Shown here one piece after another: positions 49,401 to 55,612 of a stretch of DNA of 64,000 bases. A program made the position numbers and the translations under genes. Source of the stretch: Cliona cf. orientalis (Eukaryota > Porifera > Demospongiae > Clionaida > Clionaidae); the NCBI GenBank assembly GCA_963930775.1, contig OZ005698.1:4656501-4720500 (forward strand). Reading direction: 5' to 3'. The notes below the pieces were generated by a model. The model worked only from the letters and a program-made list of their open reading frames with translations, did no database searches and was not told the DNA's origin. The stretch's first letter is position 1, and every line of letters begins with the position of its first letter.

Positions 49401-51913
49401 AATGGCTGGACTGTACTTCGAATAATCTATGTAAGATCAATAAGTAACGTGCTAAACAGCCGTAAAACTAAGCCTAGCTGACTTTATGCCACATTTCAGC
49501 ACAAATAAACAATCGTACACGGCAAGCGATCGTAGCCACGCCCACTGAATACGGCTGCACTCAACGACACACGGTGAAATATCGCGGCCGCCCTTGCTCT
49601 GGGTTGGTAACCGTGCTTGAATAAGGCAAAAATCAATAGTAGCCGCTGCTTCTATTCAAATATGAAGCTAGCGTGGGTAACTTACCTGGGCGCTCTTTCG
49701 AATATACACACGATACTGATACCTCGAATATCGGCCCACCCCCCAATTTTGGCCCAATGTAAGGTGCACTGCCCATGGGCCCTCTTTCGCGAGGGTACGG
49801 TACTCACTCCTTATTGTACTATCTAATTCGTGAACAGGCACTTCTCTGCTGGCACAGAAATTGCATAATAATTATGCAGCTCACAGGATAAGTGTGCACA
49901 TACACACATCATGCTTAAAAATGCCCATACACCATCATTGGTGTACAACCTGGTGTGGAGCCAGGCTATTGGGCAATCCTGACACTGTACATGAAGAGGA
50001 AACTCAAAGGAATGCCAGCAACATTCTTGAGACAATACCTAACAGGTACTGTTATAGGCTTCCCTGAATACTCGCAATTTGAATATATCGAATAGAAGCC
50101 GCACCCCGAATAGTAGCCACCCTCGAATAGTAGCCGCCCTCGAATAGTAGTCGCACGCATGCGTGAACACAATTAAGTGGGTGTGGCCACGTTCGCACAC
50201 CATGAGACGATTGTTAGTTCGAGGCAAAAGCATGACAGAAGACGTCCCTGGCTTGGTTCTGCTGCTGTTTTTCGATCATAATATCTTGAATATTCGAAAA
50301 GTAGTCCTGAGAAACTAAGTCTACACAAGAAGATACCACCGGCCACCGGATGGGCGCAAGGGTATCCCTCCAAAATAAATAAAAGCCGCCCTTGAATAAG
50401 AGCTGCCCTCGATTAGTAGCCGCACTCCAGCAAGGCTGAAATTAATAGTAGCCGTGGCTACTATTCGAATAAATACGGTACTGGCACGCAAGCAAAATTT
50501 ACACCCTCATGATAAAACATCAATTAGAGAGCTTCCACCTGTTGCAACATGTTTCACGCGACGAGTGGTACTTGTAGAATCATCTTGATGAGTGTTGCTA
50601 TAGAGCATCACTACAAGTAGAGTACATGTACACACTAGAATCTTAAGGTCAAAGTAAATATCAGCATATTACATAGTTGAACCCTCCTGTACACGTGACA
50701 GTGAAGGTTTGTATACTCAATAGACGTGGTTGAATATAATAATACATTTATGTTAGCAAACTTACCTCTTTCCCGAGACAGCTCCATCATTCTTTCCAAG
50801 AGGTTCAGGAAGCTCCACCCCAGCCCATACTCCTTTGGCAAATTCTGTAGTACCCAGAAATCTCAAGATGCCCTCCTTCACTCCACCCACCAAGACGTGA
50901 TCACCAAGTTTCAACTTATCCCTCAGAGTCTTCAGCTGTGCTGCATCTGTAGGCTGAGAGGAACTGGCACGAGATGAACCTTCTAGAGAGGAACCTCGAG
51001 ATATCTGTGCCTGAGCTTGCTGGACTGGTGGAATATTGGCTCCTACAGGTGGCCGATGATGGACTGGTGATGGCTTTGGTTCAACGTAGGTAAGTTTTTG
51101 AAGTCTTGTGAAAAGGCCATGATTAGGAGCACAGTCAAAATATTGTACTCCTCCAACACATCCATTATTTTTGCCCTCAGCAGTGTCCAAAATTACACCA
51201 ACCCAAACACCACGAGCAAACTGCGTTTGACCTACGAATCCAATGACTCCAGACTTCACTCCATCAACGAGAACTTGATCACCAACCTTAAATTTTCCAC
51301 TGGATCGTTCTGAATTCTTATCGGTTGGATTTTGAGTTTTGGATTCTAGTTTTAGCTTCTCTGGTTTCGAGAAAAGCCCTCTGTTTGACTCACACTCAAA
51401 ATACTGCACACCAGCTACTGATCCATTGTTTTTACCTTCAAAGGTATCCAGTATTATTCCTGCCCAGATACCTTTAGCAAATTGCGTGGTACCAAGAAAA
51501 GCAATAACACCTGGCTTAACACCACCTACAAGAACACGATCACCAACATGGAAATTAGCCACGGTTCCATTAGACTCAGGTACAATGGAAGTACTACTAG
51601 ATTGAATGGGTGAAGGTTGCTGTGATGGTCGGCCAGATGAATTTGCTGTTAGCATTCTGCTTTGCTGTCCTTGCCCAGTAGTCCCCGCTATTCTGGCTTG
51701 TTGACCGACAGGCTTTCTTACACCTCCAACAGGAGTGGTTCTTGTCATGGGAGGTCCTTCTCTATCATATGTTGGTCCTGAAGGTTGAGGACTGGGTCGT
51801 GTTGTCCCACCTCCTGATTGCTTCAATCCCGTACTGGGGGCCTTGAGACCAGTACCTGTTGGCACAGGTCGAGCCAGCTTAGACCCGGCTGGAGCCTTCA
51901 GTCGACTAGCCAT
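19406..51913 (-). CDS. CLIP1: CLIP-170/CLIP1-like microtubule plus-end protein (21 coding exons, whole gene)
   Basis: Cytoplasmic linker protein that rides growing microtubule ends, binding EB proteins and C-terminal EEY/F tails through CAP-Gly domains and dimerising through a coiled coil. Seen: a basic Ser/Pro/Gly-rich N-terminus (1-120), CAP-Gly 1 (121-187), CAP-Gly 2 (208-274), CAP-Gly 3 (335 to about 405), a coiled coil (about 490-1160), an acidic linker and two CCHC knuckles (1264-1278 and 1306-1319). All 20 internal junctions are GT-AG and keep frame, giving 1323 residues, close to the 1.4 kb-residue length of vertebrate CLIP-170. The block with MSGD followed by [10 protein letters not shown] (about 715-745) and the [10 protein letters not shown] knuckle are family hallmarks. 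Odd: three CAP-Gly domains where vertebrate CLIP1 and CLIP2 have two. The very last exon after residue 1323 is not located. The symbol is by family similarity; CLIP1 and CLIP2 cannot be separated, but the knuckles favour CLIP1. Confidence 0.93.
19498..19700 (-). CDS. CLIP1: CLIP exon 20: acidic segment, zinc knuckle 1 and first half of knuckle 2
   Basis: 203 nt, acceptor TTGTATAG and donor GAAG/GTAAAC. An acidic run (DEEDDDD) precedes [25 protein letters not shown] ligands C1264, C1267, H1273, C1278. The PPHSMHHG segment and RPYCDNCE follow, giving C1306 and C1309 of the second knuckle. In vertebrates the knuckles contact dynactin p150 and the CAP-Gly domains in the autoinhibited form. Confidence 0.96.
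20607..20779. mobile_element. 173-bp MITE with GACTACCTTAGG ends
   Basis: GACTACCTTAGGGCTACGAT at the left and its inverse (with mismatches) ending CCTTAAGGTAGTC; arms about 33 bp include TTTGCGGGTAC. Confidence 0.75.
21190..21665. repeat. TTTTAGAGGTTTTAGTAGGA minisatellite
   Basis: About 475 bp of imperfect units mixing TTTTAGAGG, TTTTAGTAGGA and GTAGTAGGAT words, with period drifting around 10-20 bp. Strongly strand-asymmetric: T and G on the plus strand. Confidence 0.88.
22082..22172 (-). CDS. CLIP1: CLIP exon 19: end of coiled coil and acidic linker
   Basis: 91 nt, acceptor CTGTCATAG and donor [23 protein letters not shown] matches the conserved VDLQRKN stretch near the C-terminus of vertebrate CLIP-170, followed by an acidic VDEDEPGDY. 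Ends in phase 2. Confidence 0.88.
22253..22360 (-). CDS. CLIP1: CLIP exon 18: coiled coil
   Basis: 108 nt, acceptor TGCACAG and donor GCGA/GTATGG. Reads [20 protein letters not shown] to EYEQQA. Ends in phase 1. Confidence 0.88.
22486..22537 (-). CDS. CLIP1: CLIP exon 17: flexible linker
   Basis: 52 nt, acceptor AATTGCAG and donor ACA/GTAATT. In the phase forced by exon 16 it reads [17 protein letters not shown], a non-helical Gly/Thr/Ser linker where vertebrate CLIP-170 has a Ser-rich linker. Another frame is also open, so this reading rests on phase. Confidence 0.72.
22961..23176. repeat. GCGCTTACCCGGGA interspersed/tandem repeat
   Basis: Several copies of the word CACATGGGCGCTTACCCGGG and variants, in both orientations, within 215 bp; relatives at 24620-24710, 28860-28900 and 58750-58785. 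A G-run follows at about 23208-23233. Confidence 0.6.
23665..24207. mobile_element. 543-bp inverted-repeat element with an internal 107-codon ORF
   Basis: TACTGTAAAGTCTGGTTAAT at the left and its inverse ending CAGACTTTACGGTA. The arms also share GCGCATG/GCACATG phrases. A minus-strand ORF (23840-24163) fills the centre. Confidence 0.82.
23840..24163 (-). CDS. unrecognised 107-aa ORF inside a MITE-like element
   Basis: Starts [20 protein letters not shown]; charged and mixed in composition, no signal peptide or membrane helix, no motif I can name. Its start lies in the right arm of the element. Open frames of this length in a 543-bp element can arise by chance; it may be a transposase or host-gene relic. 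Confidence 0.3.
   Translation of the reverse strand: MIRKHVPNILIDDVCLIESEVLAPPTASTLERLVTKLASYEYSDSWNKLRNSSWDYDRKPSLEENSGKIADFFGKTCFEIEVKSSNPSQWNTAVLSIADLVQLAIRK
24952..25056 (-). CDS. CLIP1: CLIP exon 16: Glu/Leu-rich coiled coil
   Basis: 105 nt, acceptor TATTTCAG and donor CAG/GTACAT. It holds a near-perfect internal duplication of EEEKLLLE (7-residue period) followed by [14 protein letters not shown]. Phase 0 on both sides. Confidence 0.9.
25219..26604. mobile_element. GGGGCGAGCCTGA inverted-repeat element, long copy (interrupted)
   Basis: Ends GGGGCGAGCCTGAACAAGCC and GCTCAGGCTCGCCCC. Shares ends and several internal phrases with 16873-17488. Interrupted by the MITE at 25501-26001. Lies in the intron between CLIP exons 15 and 16. 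Confidence 0.7.
25501..26001. mobile_element. TACCGTATAGCGGGAAATTTTCG MITE, copy 1
   Basis: 501 bp, ends TACCGTATAGCGGGAAATTT and its inverse. Homologous over its length to 29364-29822 (shared words GTGACCTTTGACCTATAC and GGTGCTAAATGCAAGTCTAG). Confidence 0.85.
26882..27248 (-). CDS. CLIP1: CLIP exon 15: longest coiled-coil exon
   Basis: 367 nt, acceptor AATGCTAG and donor AAA/GTGAGT. 122 uninterrupted codons of heptad repeat, for example [20 protein letters not shown] and [20 protein letters not shown]. Ends at SQGK in phase 0. Confidence 0.95.
27313..27410 (-). CDS. CLIP1: CLIP exon 14: coiled coil
   Basis: 98 nt, acceptor GACTGCAG and donor AT/GTAAGT. Reads [20 protein letters not shown] to KLRLKED and joins exon 15 by forming an Ile codon. 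Intron 14 is only 64 bp. Confidence 0.9.
28358..28474 (-). CDS. CLIP1: CLIP exon 13: coiled coil
   Basis: 117 nt, acceptor ACATAG and donor GAG/GTGCAT. Gln/Glu-rich helix from [18 protein letters not shown] to KCDSTQKE. Phase 0 on both sides. Confidence 0.87.
28530..28764 (-). CDS. CLIP1: CLIP exon 12: coiled coil
   Basis: 235 nt, acceptor TCGTATAG and donor AAG/GTACAG. Reads [20 protein letters not shown] through a Ser-rich break ([13 protein letters not shown]) to TDFEK. Ends in phase 0. Confidence 0.91.
29364..29822. mobile_element. TACCGTATAGCGGGAAATTTTCG MITE, copy 2
   Basis: 459 bp, ends TACTGTACAGTGGGAAATTT and TTTCCCGCTATACAGTA. Diverged sister of 25501-26001, about 40 bp shorter, same orientation. 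Confidence 0.85.
30390..31540. repeat. interspersed repeat split by a CAGGGAC element
   Basis: Flanks on both sides of the 30519-31305 insertion match, with mismatches, the inverted copy at about 59550-59800 and fragments at 34690-34950, 38345-38450 and 56730-56880. Common words: CACAAGCATCACAAATAGTG and TTTCTGCTCATGCACAC. Confidence 0.65.
30519..31305. mobile_element. CAGGGACTATACATTATC element (787 bp) with 7-bp target duplication
   Basis: Ends CAGGGACTATACATTATCTT (about 38 bp, to GGACTGGAAACG) and its inverse. Flanked by GCACAAC on each side (30512-30518 and 31306-31312). Related palindrome at 54777-54821. No transposase seen, so non-autonomous. Confidence 0.88.
31692..32390 (-). repeat. 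interspersed repeat, copy B (uninterrupted)
   Basis: Inverse copy of 4808-5942 without the MITE. At the matching position it reads CCTTCAGTCTTGTGCC, giving the empty site. It ends at ATTAACCCTCGGCGCATGCG near 32360-32380. Confidence 0.75.
33019..33242 (-). CDS. CLIP1: CLIP exon 11: coiled coil
   Basis: 224 nt, acceptor TACTATTAG and donor TTAG/GTGAGT. It opens with an internal Met ([18 protein letters not shown]) and stays heptad-like to LNDLEVKVR. Ends in phase 2. The next intron (4.25 kb) contains three recognisable mobile elements. Confidence 0.92.
33438..33685 (-). CDS. CLIP1: CLIP exon 10: conserved coiled-coil block
   Basis: 248 nt, acceptor AATGCAG and donor CTA/GTGAGT. It contains the most conserved coiled-coil stretch of CLIP-170: a SEMSGD motif, then [19 protein letters not shown]. 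Vertebrate CLIP-170 has a closely similar order (MSGD, then a MNDELRLKERDVEELQ type block). Ends in phase 0. Confidence 0.94.
33686..36534. other. CLIP intron 9, no further exon seen
   Basis: 2.85 kb of AT-rich DNA. Holds a right-end fragment of the CGCGAAATTCGTGAAAGTTT MITE (about 34385-34468), a fragment of the 30.4-kb interspersed repeat (34690-34950), and otherwise unrecognised sequence. Confidence 0.55.
36535..36667 (-). CDS. CLIP1: CLIP exon 9: coiled coil
   Basis: 133 nt, acceptor CATTAAAG and donor GCTG/GTGAGC. Reads [20 protein letters not shown], then [20 protein letters not shown]; ends phase 1. It joins exon 10 by forming an Asp codon. Confidence 0.87.
36769..36903 (-). CDS. CLIP1: CLIP exon 8: coiled coil
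   Basis: 135 nt, acceptor CTTCCACAG and donor CTG/GTGTGT. Reads [14 protein letters not shown], then a helical [20 protein letters not shown] segment. Phase 0 on both sides. The following 101-bp intron holds a CT/CACA simple repeat. Confidence 0.88.
37154..37352. mobile_element. 199-bp TACCGTACAGCGGGTAACTTTGG MITE
   Basis: TACCGTACAGCGGGTAACTT and its inverse ending GCTATATGGTA, arms about 30 bp. In the intron between CLIP exons 7 and 8. Confidence 0.8.
37520..37549 (-). CDS. CLIP1: CLIP candidate microexon 7
   Basis: 30 nt encoding [10 protein letters not shown], bounded by AAAG and CAG/GTGTAT. It starts and ends in phase 0 between two phase-0 exons, so the frame is kept with or without it, and its residues continue the helix. 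The acceptor has a poor pyrimidine tract. It could be an alternative exon or a chance match. Confidence 0.42.
38065..38224 (-). CDS. CLIP1: CLIP exon 6: coiled coil
   Basis: 160 nt, acceptor CTGTATAG and donor GAG/GTACGT. Reads [15 protein letters not shown], then a Thr/Ser-rich break ([14 protein letters not shown]), then a heptad segment ending in RLQQHIE. Phase 0 at its end. Confidence 0.9.
38578..38732 (-). CDS. CLIP1: CLIP exon 5: coiled coil
   Basis: 155 nt, acceptor TTCTTAG and donor AAG/GTTGGT (a weaker donor). Begins DMAIYSLKG and continues as a Glu/Lys/Gln-rich heptad helix ([20 protein letters not shown]). Ends in phase 2 and joins exon 6 as RK. A 4-kb intron with repeats precedes it. 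Confidence 0.88.
38733..42689. other. CLIP intron 4: several mobile elements, no exon seen
   Basis: Includes a decayed relative of the 23.4-24.3 kb sequence at 39345-39620 (shared CTCACCTTGGCTTCTGTGCG type words), an inverted-repeat element at about 39997-40984 (ends TAATAGCAGGAAATCTTC and its inverse, arms sharing GGGGTCCAATTTTTGC), a GTCCGTTATGCGGGG element at about 41541-41757, and the MITE at 42397-42607. Confidence 0.55.
42397..42607. mobile_element. 211-bp TACCGTATAGCGGGAAACTTTCG MITE
   Basis: TACCGTATAGCGGGAAACTT and its inverse ending CCACTATACGGTA. The interior has repeated CCGCGAAAGTTTTCTCC words in both orientations, so much of it folds. Confidence 0.87.
42690..42731 (-). CDS. CLIP1: CLIP exon 4: alanine-rich start of the coiled coil
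   Basis: A 42-nt exon (14 codons, [14 protein letters not shown]) after a 60-bp intron, acceptor CACTTAG and donor AAA/GTACAAG. Phase 0 at both sides, so it could be skipped without losing frame. Short, so less certain than its neighbours. Confidence 0.65.
42792..42982 (-). CDS. CLIP1: CLIP exon 3: serine/proline-rich linker
   Basis: 191 nt, acceptor CTTCCAG and donor CAG/GTATAG. It encodes residues 413-476, rich in Ser, Thr, Pro and Ala, including [17 protein letters not shown] and a basic KVPRG segment. This is the unstructured linker between the last CAP-Gly and the coiled coil. The exon ends in phase 0. Confidence 0.88.
43109..43197 (-). CDS. CLIP1: CLIP exon 2: end of CAP-Gly 3
   Basis: 89 nt, acceptor TTCCAG/GT and donor CAA/GTAAGT. 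The first base completes Arg 383; the exon then reads [20 protein letters not shown], the canonical end of the second CAP-Gly of vertebrate CLIP-170, followed by a Ser/Gly/Ala stretch. It ends with one base (phase 1). The intron before it is 7.6 kb and full of mobile elements. Confidence 0.94.
43539..44190. mobile_element. 652-bp TACCGTGTTTATTCTAATAG MITE
   Basis: TACCGTGTTTATTCTAATAG and its inverse ending GCATAAACACGGTA, arms about 100 bp with TTGCGTT and AATTGAATTTTCTTGCG words. Shorter relative at 53607-53786. Confidence 0.82.
44891..45264. mobile_element. inverted-repeat element with GGGATGTATGGCATTTATTG ends
   Basis: Left GGGATGTATGGCATTTATTG and right inverse CAATAAATGCCATGCATCCC. Near its left end are four TCCCGG/CCGGGA words in a row (44950-44990), and CGAAAGTGGGYGTGGTC is tandemly repeated at 45126-45162. 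Confidence 0.65.
45265..46687. other. CLIP intron 1, middle part
   Basis: Contains about four diverged 40-bp units built on TATTGCACT at 45767-45905. Otherwise no feature I can support. Confidence 0.45.
46688..48270. mobile_element. 1.6-kb inverted-repeat element
   Basis: GGACTAGTGGACTG...TTTTCATTAAAAATGCAC at the left and the inverse at the right, with mismatches. The interior holds a 71-bp TAGCCTCG MITE at 47216-47286 (flanks AGCAATTCG and AGCAATTTG) and a G-run at about 47645-47664. Confidence 0.5.
48271..48730. mobile_element. 460-bp inverted-repeat element
   Basis: Left arm with TTTCCGATTATGAGCATTTC and AAAGTGCTCAG; right arm carries the inverse (GAAATACTCATAATCGGAAA, TGAGCACTTTTATATG). 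Arms about 100 bp, diverged. Confidence 0.6.
49259..49802. mobile_element. TACCGTACCCTCGCGAAAGAGG MITE, copy 1
   Basis: 544 bp, ends TACCGTACCCTCGCGAAAGA and its inverse. Closely matches 61263-61819 throughout. In CLIP intron 1. Confidence 0.9.
50079..50474. mobile_element. TCGAATAGTAGCCGCC repeat element
   Basis: Multiple CGAATAGTAGCC words in direct orientation at the left and GGCTACTATTCGAATAAATACGGTA at the right. A left-end relative begins at 28978. Confidence 0.6.
50766..51913 (-). CDS. CLIP1: CLIP exon 1: start codon, basic N-terminus, CAP-Gly 1, 2 and most of 3
   Basis: A 1148-nt exon from the ATG at 51913 to donor AGAG/GTAAGT, ending after two bases of an AGG codon (phase 2). Residues 1-120 are rich in Ser, Pro, Gly, Arg and Lys, as in the microtubule-binding basic arm of CLIPs. 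CAP-Gly 1 is residues 121-187 with GKNNG at 160-164. CAP-Gly 2 is 208-274 with GKNNG at 247-251. CAP-Gly 3 starts at 335 with GKNDG at 373-377. Domains 1 and 2 resemble each other most; both have VQYF and GLF positions. Serine-rich linkers at 188-206 and 275-330 separate the domains. The long unspliced exon is itself strong coding evidence. Confidence 0.96.
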
Positions 51914-52031
51914 ATCGTCAATCCAACCCTAGACTTGATTTCACCACCCCAAACATTCATAGGAATTGATAAGAGAGGATAAATAATTCGTACAGTCCCT
52001 TTATTCAAGACTACCATAGTAGTATACTTAC

Positions 52032-52110
52032 CTTCATCTATGTGTGAAACTTCGTTTACTACAAATTATTATTGGCAAATCCAATGATCAAACGGGTGCG
52101 GCTTGCAAGA
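52032..52110 (-). promoter_or_regulatory. putative CLIP 5' untranslated exon and promoter side
   Basis: A strong minus-strand donor (GAAG/GTAAGT) sits at 52032, about 120 bp before the ATG, and a pyrimidine tract with AG (ATCAAG or GTCTAG) lies just before the ATG. This suggests a short 5' UTR intron of about 90 bp, like other short introns here. The upper boundary is a guess. Confidence 0.35.
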
Positions 52111-53606
52111 CAATGACCACGCCCTCGAGGTGGCTCAAGCCGACATTTCATGACATGTGGTGTCACTGACAGTTAATAGGGGAGCAGATGGATTACTATT
52201 TCAGGCCAGACTCTTCTTTCCAAGTATCACCTGCTAATTGCAGTGGGGATCCACATAGACCTAGTTGCCAACTTCTTGAATCAGAGGTACGGAAATTATG
52301 CTAAGACCAGTAGGCTATATTAAGTAGAGGTATTAAGGACTATTCTGTGAAGGGAGGTCTCGTAATTGCTTCCGTTATTTTCCAAGAGTGTACCATGAAT
52401 ATCCATCTACTAGTACTGGTACTGGGATCACACACCTGCATTCTGAGAGTGTACCATGAAATTATTCCGGTACAGAGATCACATGCCTGCAGTAGCCTTG
52501 TCCCCAGACCCTTTGAGGGTCTAGTGGGAGGAGAATGGCCTGGTACATGCTGTTTGCACATGTGCCAACCATTCTGTATTAAACTAGACTAGGTGTAGCA
52601 GTCCTCGCTCAGCGAATCACTATGCCAACATCCTGTACTGACGTTTCCTTGCATAACCAATTTTCCATAGTACCGGTAATATATTTTAACAGGGTTTCTC
52701 CTCCAAGCATACATGCGTATACTTGCTCTATATTATATTATGGCATTCGTGCGCGTTAGTCTTGTCATGCGCGCGCGTGTGCAAAGGTTAATTAATACAC
52801 ATATACAAATGTAGATCATGTGACAAGGGGGTGGTGTCTATACCGCAGCATTAGCAACAAAAGGAGGTCCATAATGTCATCAGTCTTGGAACAATGAAGC
52901 CAAGAATAGGCCAATTGACAGTCCATGGGTAGCAACATCTTTACTATCAGGGACAGGACAAACAACTTTGAACCAAGAAGGTGCGATCATTTTGGCTGAG
53001 CGAACATTGATTTACCCGGTGAGTACAGTCTAGCTGAACTGTAGAGTTTGTAGGCCTTGCATGATCATCTTGAGGGAGCCCACAACTTTTGACTCAGTAG
53101 CACCTGCAGACATGGCCTGAGTTGCTGAAGAGAGTGAGATATACATTTCTCTGTGTCTGTGAAGGAACTGACAAAAGGGACTACAGGAGATGCGAGAATG
53201 AACTGTGAATGCAATATTACACCCACATAGTAAGTGCGATTTTAGCTATGTTGTCAGTTTGATGTATCCACATAGTAGGATGACCATTGTTCAAGTGATA
53301 GTGAAATGGGGGCCACAATGGTGACAGTGGAGTACGAGATTGAGGTGCACAATTTTTTATAGGGTAGATCCACTTAGGCATGATGGAGCATTGCAGGTCC
53401 TTTAGCAGATTAGCAATCTGATGAAGAATTGAAAACTGAAGAGGCTCGCCTGTGGTGCTCTGGTGCCCAAGAGTGACATTTTTTGAAACCATGCAAGTGC
53501 AATCAGGACCCGGGTGGGAACCTCGCTTTGCTCAGAATCATGTCAGCTGAATGCTATTCCTGGTTGTAAAAGGAGGGTACAAGAAGGGTGAAGGTGATCA
53601 TCAACA
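52111..53606. other. intergenic space between the divergent CLIP and 7TM genes
   Basis: Likely holds both promoters. A TAGCCTTGTCCCCAGACCC MITE fragment lies at about 52494-52545. A plus-strand donor-like CCCG/GTGAGT at 53018-53019 could end a non-coding first exon of the 7TM gene. No ORF of note. Confidence 0.4.
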
Positions 53607-53786
53607 TACCGTACTTAATCTAATACATGTACTACGCATGCAAAAAAAAATAATTTCAATTTTGAAAAACGCGCGTTTTCTGGTAAAGGTCGTCAATCAC
53701 TCCATATATAAACGTTATGAGGATTCGTAAAATGCTAATTTATTGCGTTAAATTGGATCATACGTTGTATTCGATTAACTACGGTA
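53607..53786. mobile_element. 180-bp MITE related to 43539-44190
   Basis: TACCGTACTTAATCTAATAC and its inverse ending GATTAACTACGGTA, with the same AAAAAAAATAATTTCAA word just inside the left end. Confidence 0.78.
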
Positions 53787-54612
53787 TCATCTGCATTATC
53801 CTCAACACTGCTCTCTTACCAGCTCTGTTAATTACTTCATGGTAGTAGCTGTGGAGGAAGCTCCTCTCATAGAGTGTCTGCACTATGCTGTTATGGCCTG
53901 CTTTAGCCACCTAGCTTGCAATTGTGGAAGAATTAGTAACCGGGTTGAGTGGCAAAATAAGAGCCTGAAATTTCTCTGTTAGAAAGTGTAACACATTTGG
54001 AATATTGGGAGAAATGGGACAAATACTTCGTGTGGTGCACCAGCCTTTTCATGACCACCATGCTGAACTGTAATTTGAATTGGTTTCTCCCTCCATGAAC
54101 AGAAGATGAGGTCAATTAGCTCTGTCTGAAATCTTTTCAAGATATTCACTATGTGAATTTCTGAGAAAGGGACGCTATACATGTATGTTAGACCTCTTTA
54201 TAGGGGACACTATTTAAGATCCCAAAAACTACCATTCCCTATACATGTAGTTTCTGTTCATTGAGAACCTCCAAGAAGAGGATATGCAACCTCTCTATAG
54301 GGGCAAAATTGCTGATTTATATTGTCCCCAGAGTGTCCTATGTTTGGAGGTTCGACTGTATTTTTTTATTTCTTGACGAACTCTTGATGGATACAAGAGA
54401 CGGTGATCGCTTCATTGCAAGAAGATTATCTAGCAATACTCGACTGACTGAGGCACATACACCTGTATACTGTAGACAATCACCTACGCTTGCCATACAC
54501 TACATACATGTAGACCTACTGATTTGGTATACGCATGGTACTATACATAATCATGTGTAATCAGTATTATATTGATATTATTACTCTAGATCTACGCATA
54601 GTATTACAACCC

Positions 54613-55190
54613 TGCAGCGCTATACCTTAGATGATTTCCACTCGCTGTAACTGCACCACAGGCGGCTGGAAATCATCTAAGGTACTTGGTATTGTTACTA
54701 TAATATATTATGATAGTTAGATGTTGGTTTTGCATATACTATGAAGTGGTAAAACCTTCACATGACTTCGTAGAATCAGGGACTATACATTATCTTTCTG
54801 AAAGATAATGTATAGTCCCTGGTAGAATATGCAAAATCAACATCTATTTTGGTAGCAGTCACTACTGACCCATTAACTTACGAATGATGCTCTATCACGT
54901 AGCTCTAACTGTCCCACAATTTGGGATTGAAATTATATTGCTATGGTAACTGCTACCAAGGTATACCAATGCTCCACCATACAGGCACTGTACAAGTTTT
55001 AAACGTGACTTGACTATAATATATGGATGCTCTACTGGAGAATGATTTTAGTGATATTAGATGTTGCTACCATAGTAACACATTCCAAATAATATTGGTA
55101 TATGTTTCTATGGTAACAACATCTAATGTCAAAAGACCATTCACCAGTAGAGCATCGTAGTCAAGTCATGTTCAAAAAGTAACAAAATAG
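54613..55190. repeat. cluster of nested palindromes
   Basis: Three back-to-back inverted repeats: 54623-54685 (TACCTTAGATGATTTCCA), 54718-54846 (TTAGATGTTGGTTTTGCATAT) containing the 54777-54821 hairpin, and 54999-55180 (arms through GATGCTCTACTGGAGAATGA and TTAGATGTTGCTACCATAGT). Lies just upstream of the first 7TM exons. Confidence 0.75.
54777..54821. mobile_element. 45-bp perfect palindrome MITE of the CAGGGAC family
   Basis: Two 22-bp ends of the CAGGGACTATACATTATC family, inverse to each other, with a single T between. Flanked by exact GTAGAAT (54770-54776 and 54822-54828). Confidence 0.88.
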
Positions 55191-55232
55191 AGCTACTCTA
55201 GTCCACAATAATTTAATTAGTGTACTGCCTGT

Positions 55233-55263
55233 ATGGCTCCACCAACCTCTGACTGTGCCGCAG
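55233..55263 (+). CDS. possible first coding exon of a 7TM receptor-like gene
   Basis: ATG followed by APPTSDCAA and a donor CAG/GTATAC (phase 1). It would join the next exon in frame if that exon used the AAG acceptor four bases downstream of the TTTCAG one. An alternative route through a 15-nt exon ending at 55323 is also open. The N-terminus is unresolved. Confidence 0.35.
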
Positions 55264-55390
55264 GTATACTTAACATGTACTGGTATGTATGTTCATGGCT
55301 AAGTATGCTCATAGCCAGCTGATAGACAGGTATGTAGTACATGTATATGTTCTCCATGATCAATTTCTTGACTCCTTTATTGGCTTTCAG

Positions 55391-55443
55391 GAAGCTAAGA
55401 GAGATGTTGTGGCAGTCATTCGAATGGTGGTTTCAGTATTGAG
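55391..55443 (+). CDS. 7TM receptor-like gene: first half of TM1
   Basis: 53 nt with a strong acceptor (TTGGCTTTCAG) and donor GAG/GTATGT. Reads EAKRDVVAVIRMVVSVLS after joining: a short charged lead-in, then a hydrophobic helix. It ends in phase 2 and joins the exon at 56287 by forming a Ser codon. Found only by reading splice sites; unspliced ORFs here are short. Confidence 0.6.
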
Positions 55444-55612
55444 GTATGTTTTTATGACTGATATACATGTACTACATAGTTAGAATTTTTCACCACTTGC
55501 TGTTATTGGTAAAATTTTTAACCGTTCAGTTATTATTGTGTACTAATGATTTCATAGAAGCTATAGCGATCTTTACTGTATTGACGAAACTTTGTTCCCC
55601 CATGGCCAAATA

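Noticed and set aside
52870..53020. Possible coding first exon of the 7TM gene ending at CCCG/GTGAGT
   Set aside because: All ATG frames through it hit stops before the donor; at most a non-coding exon.
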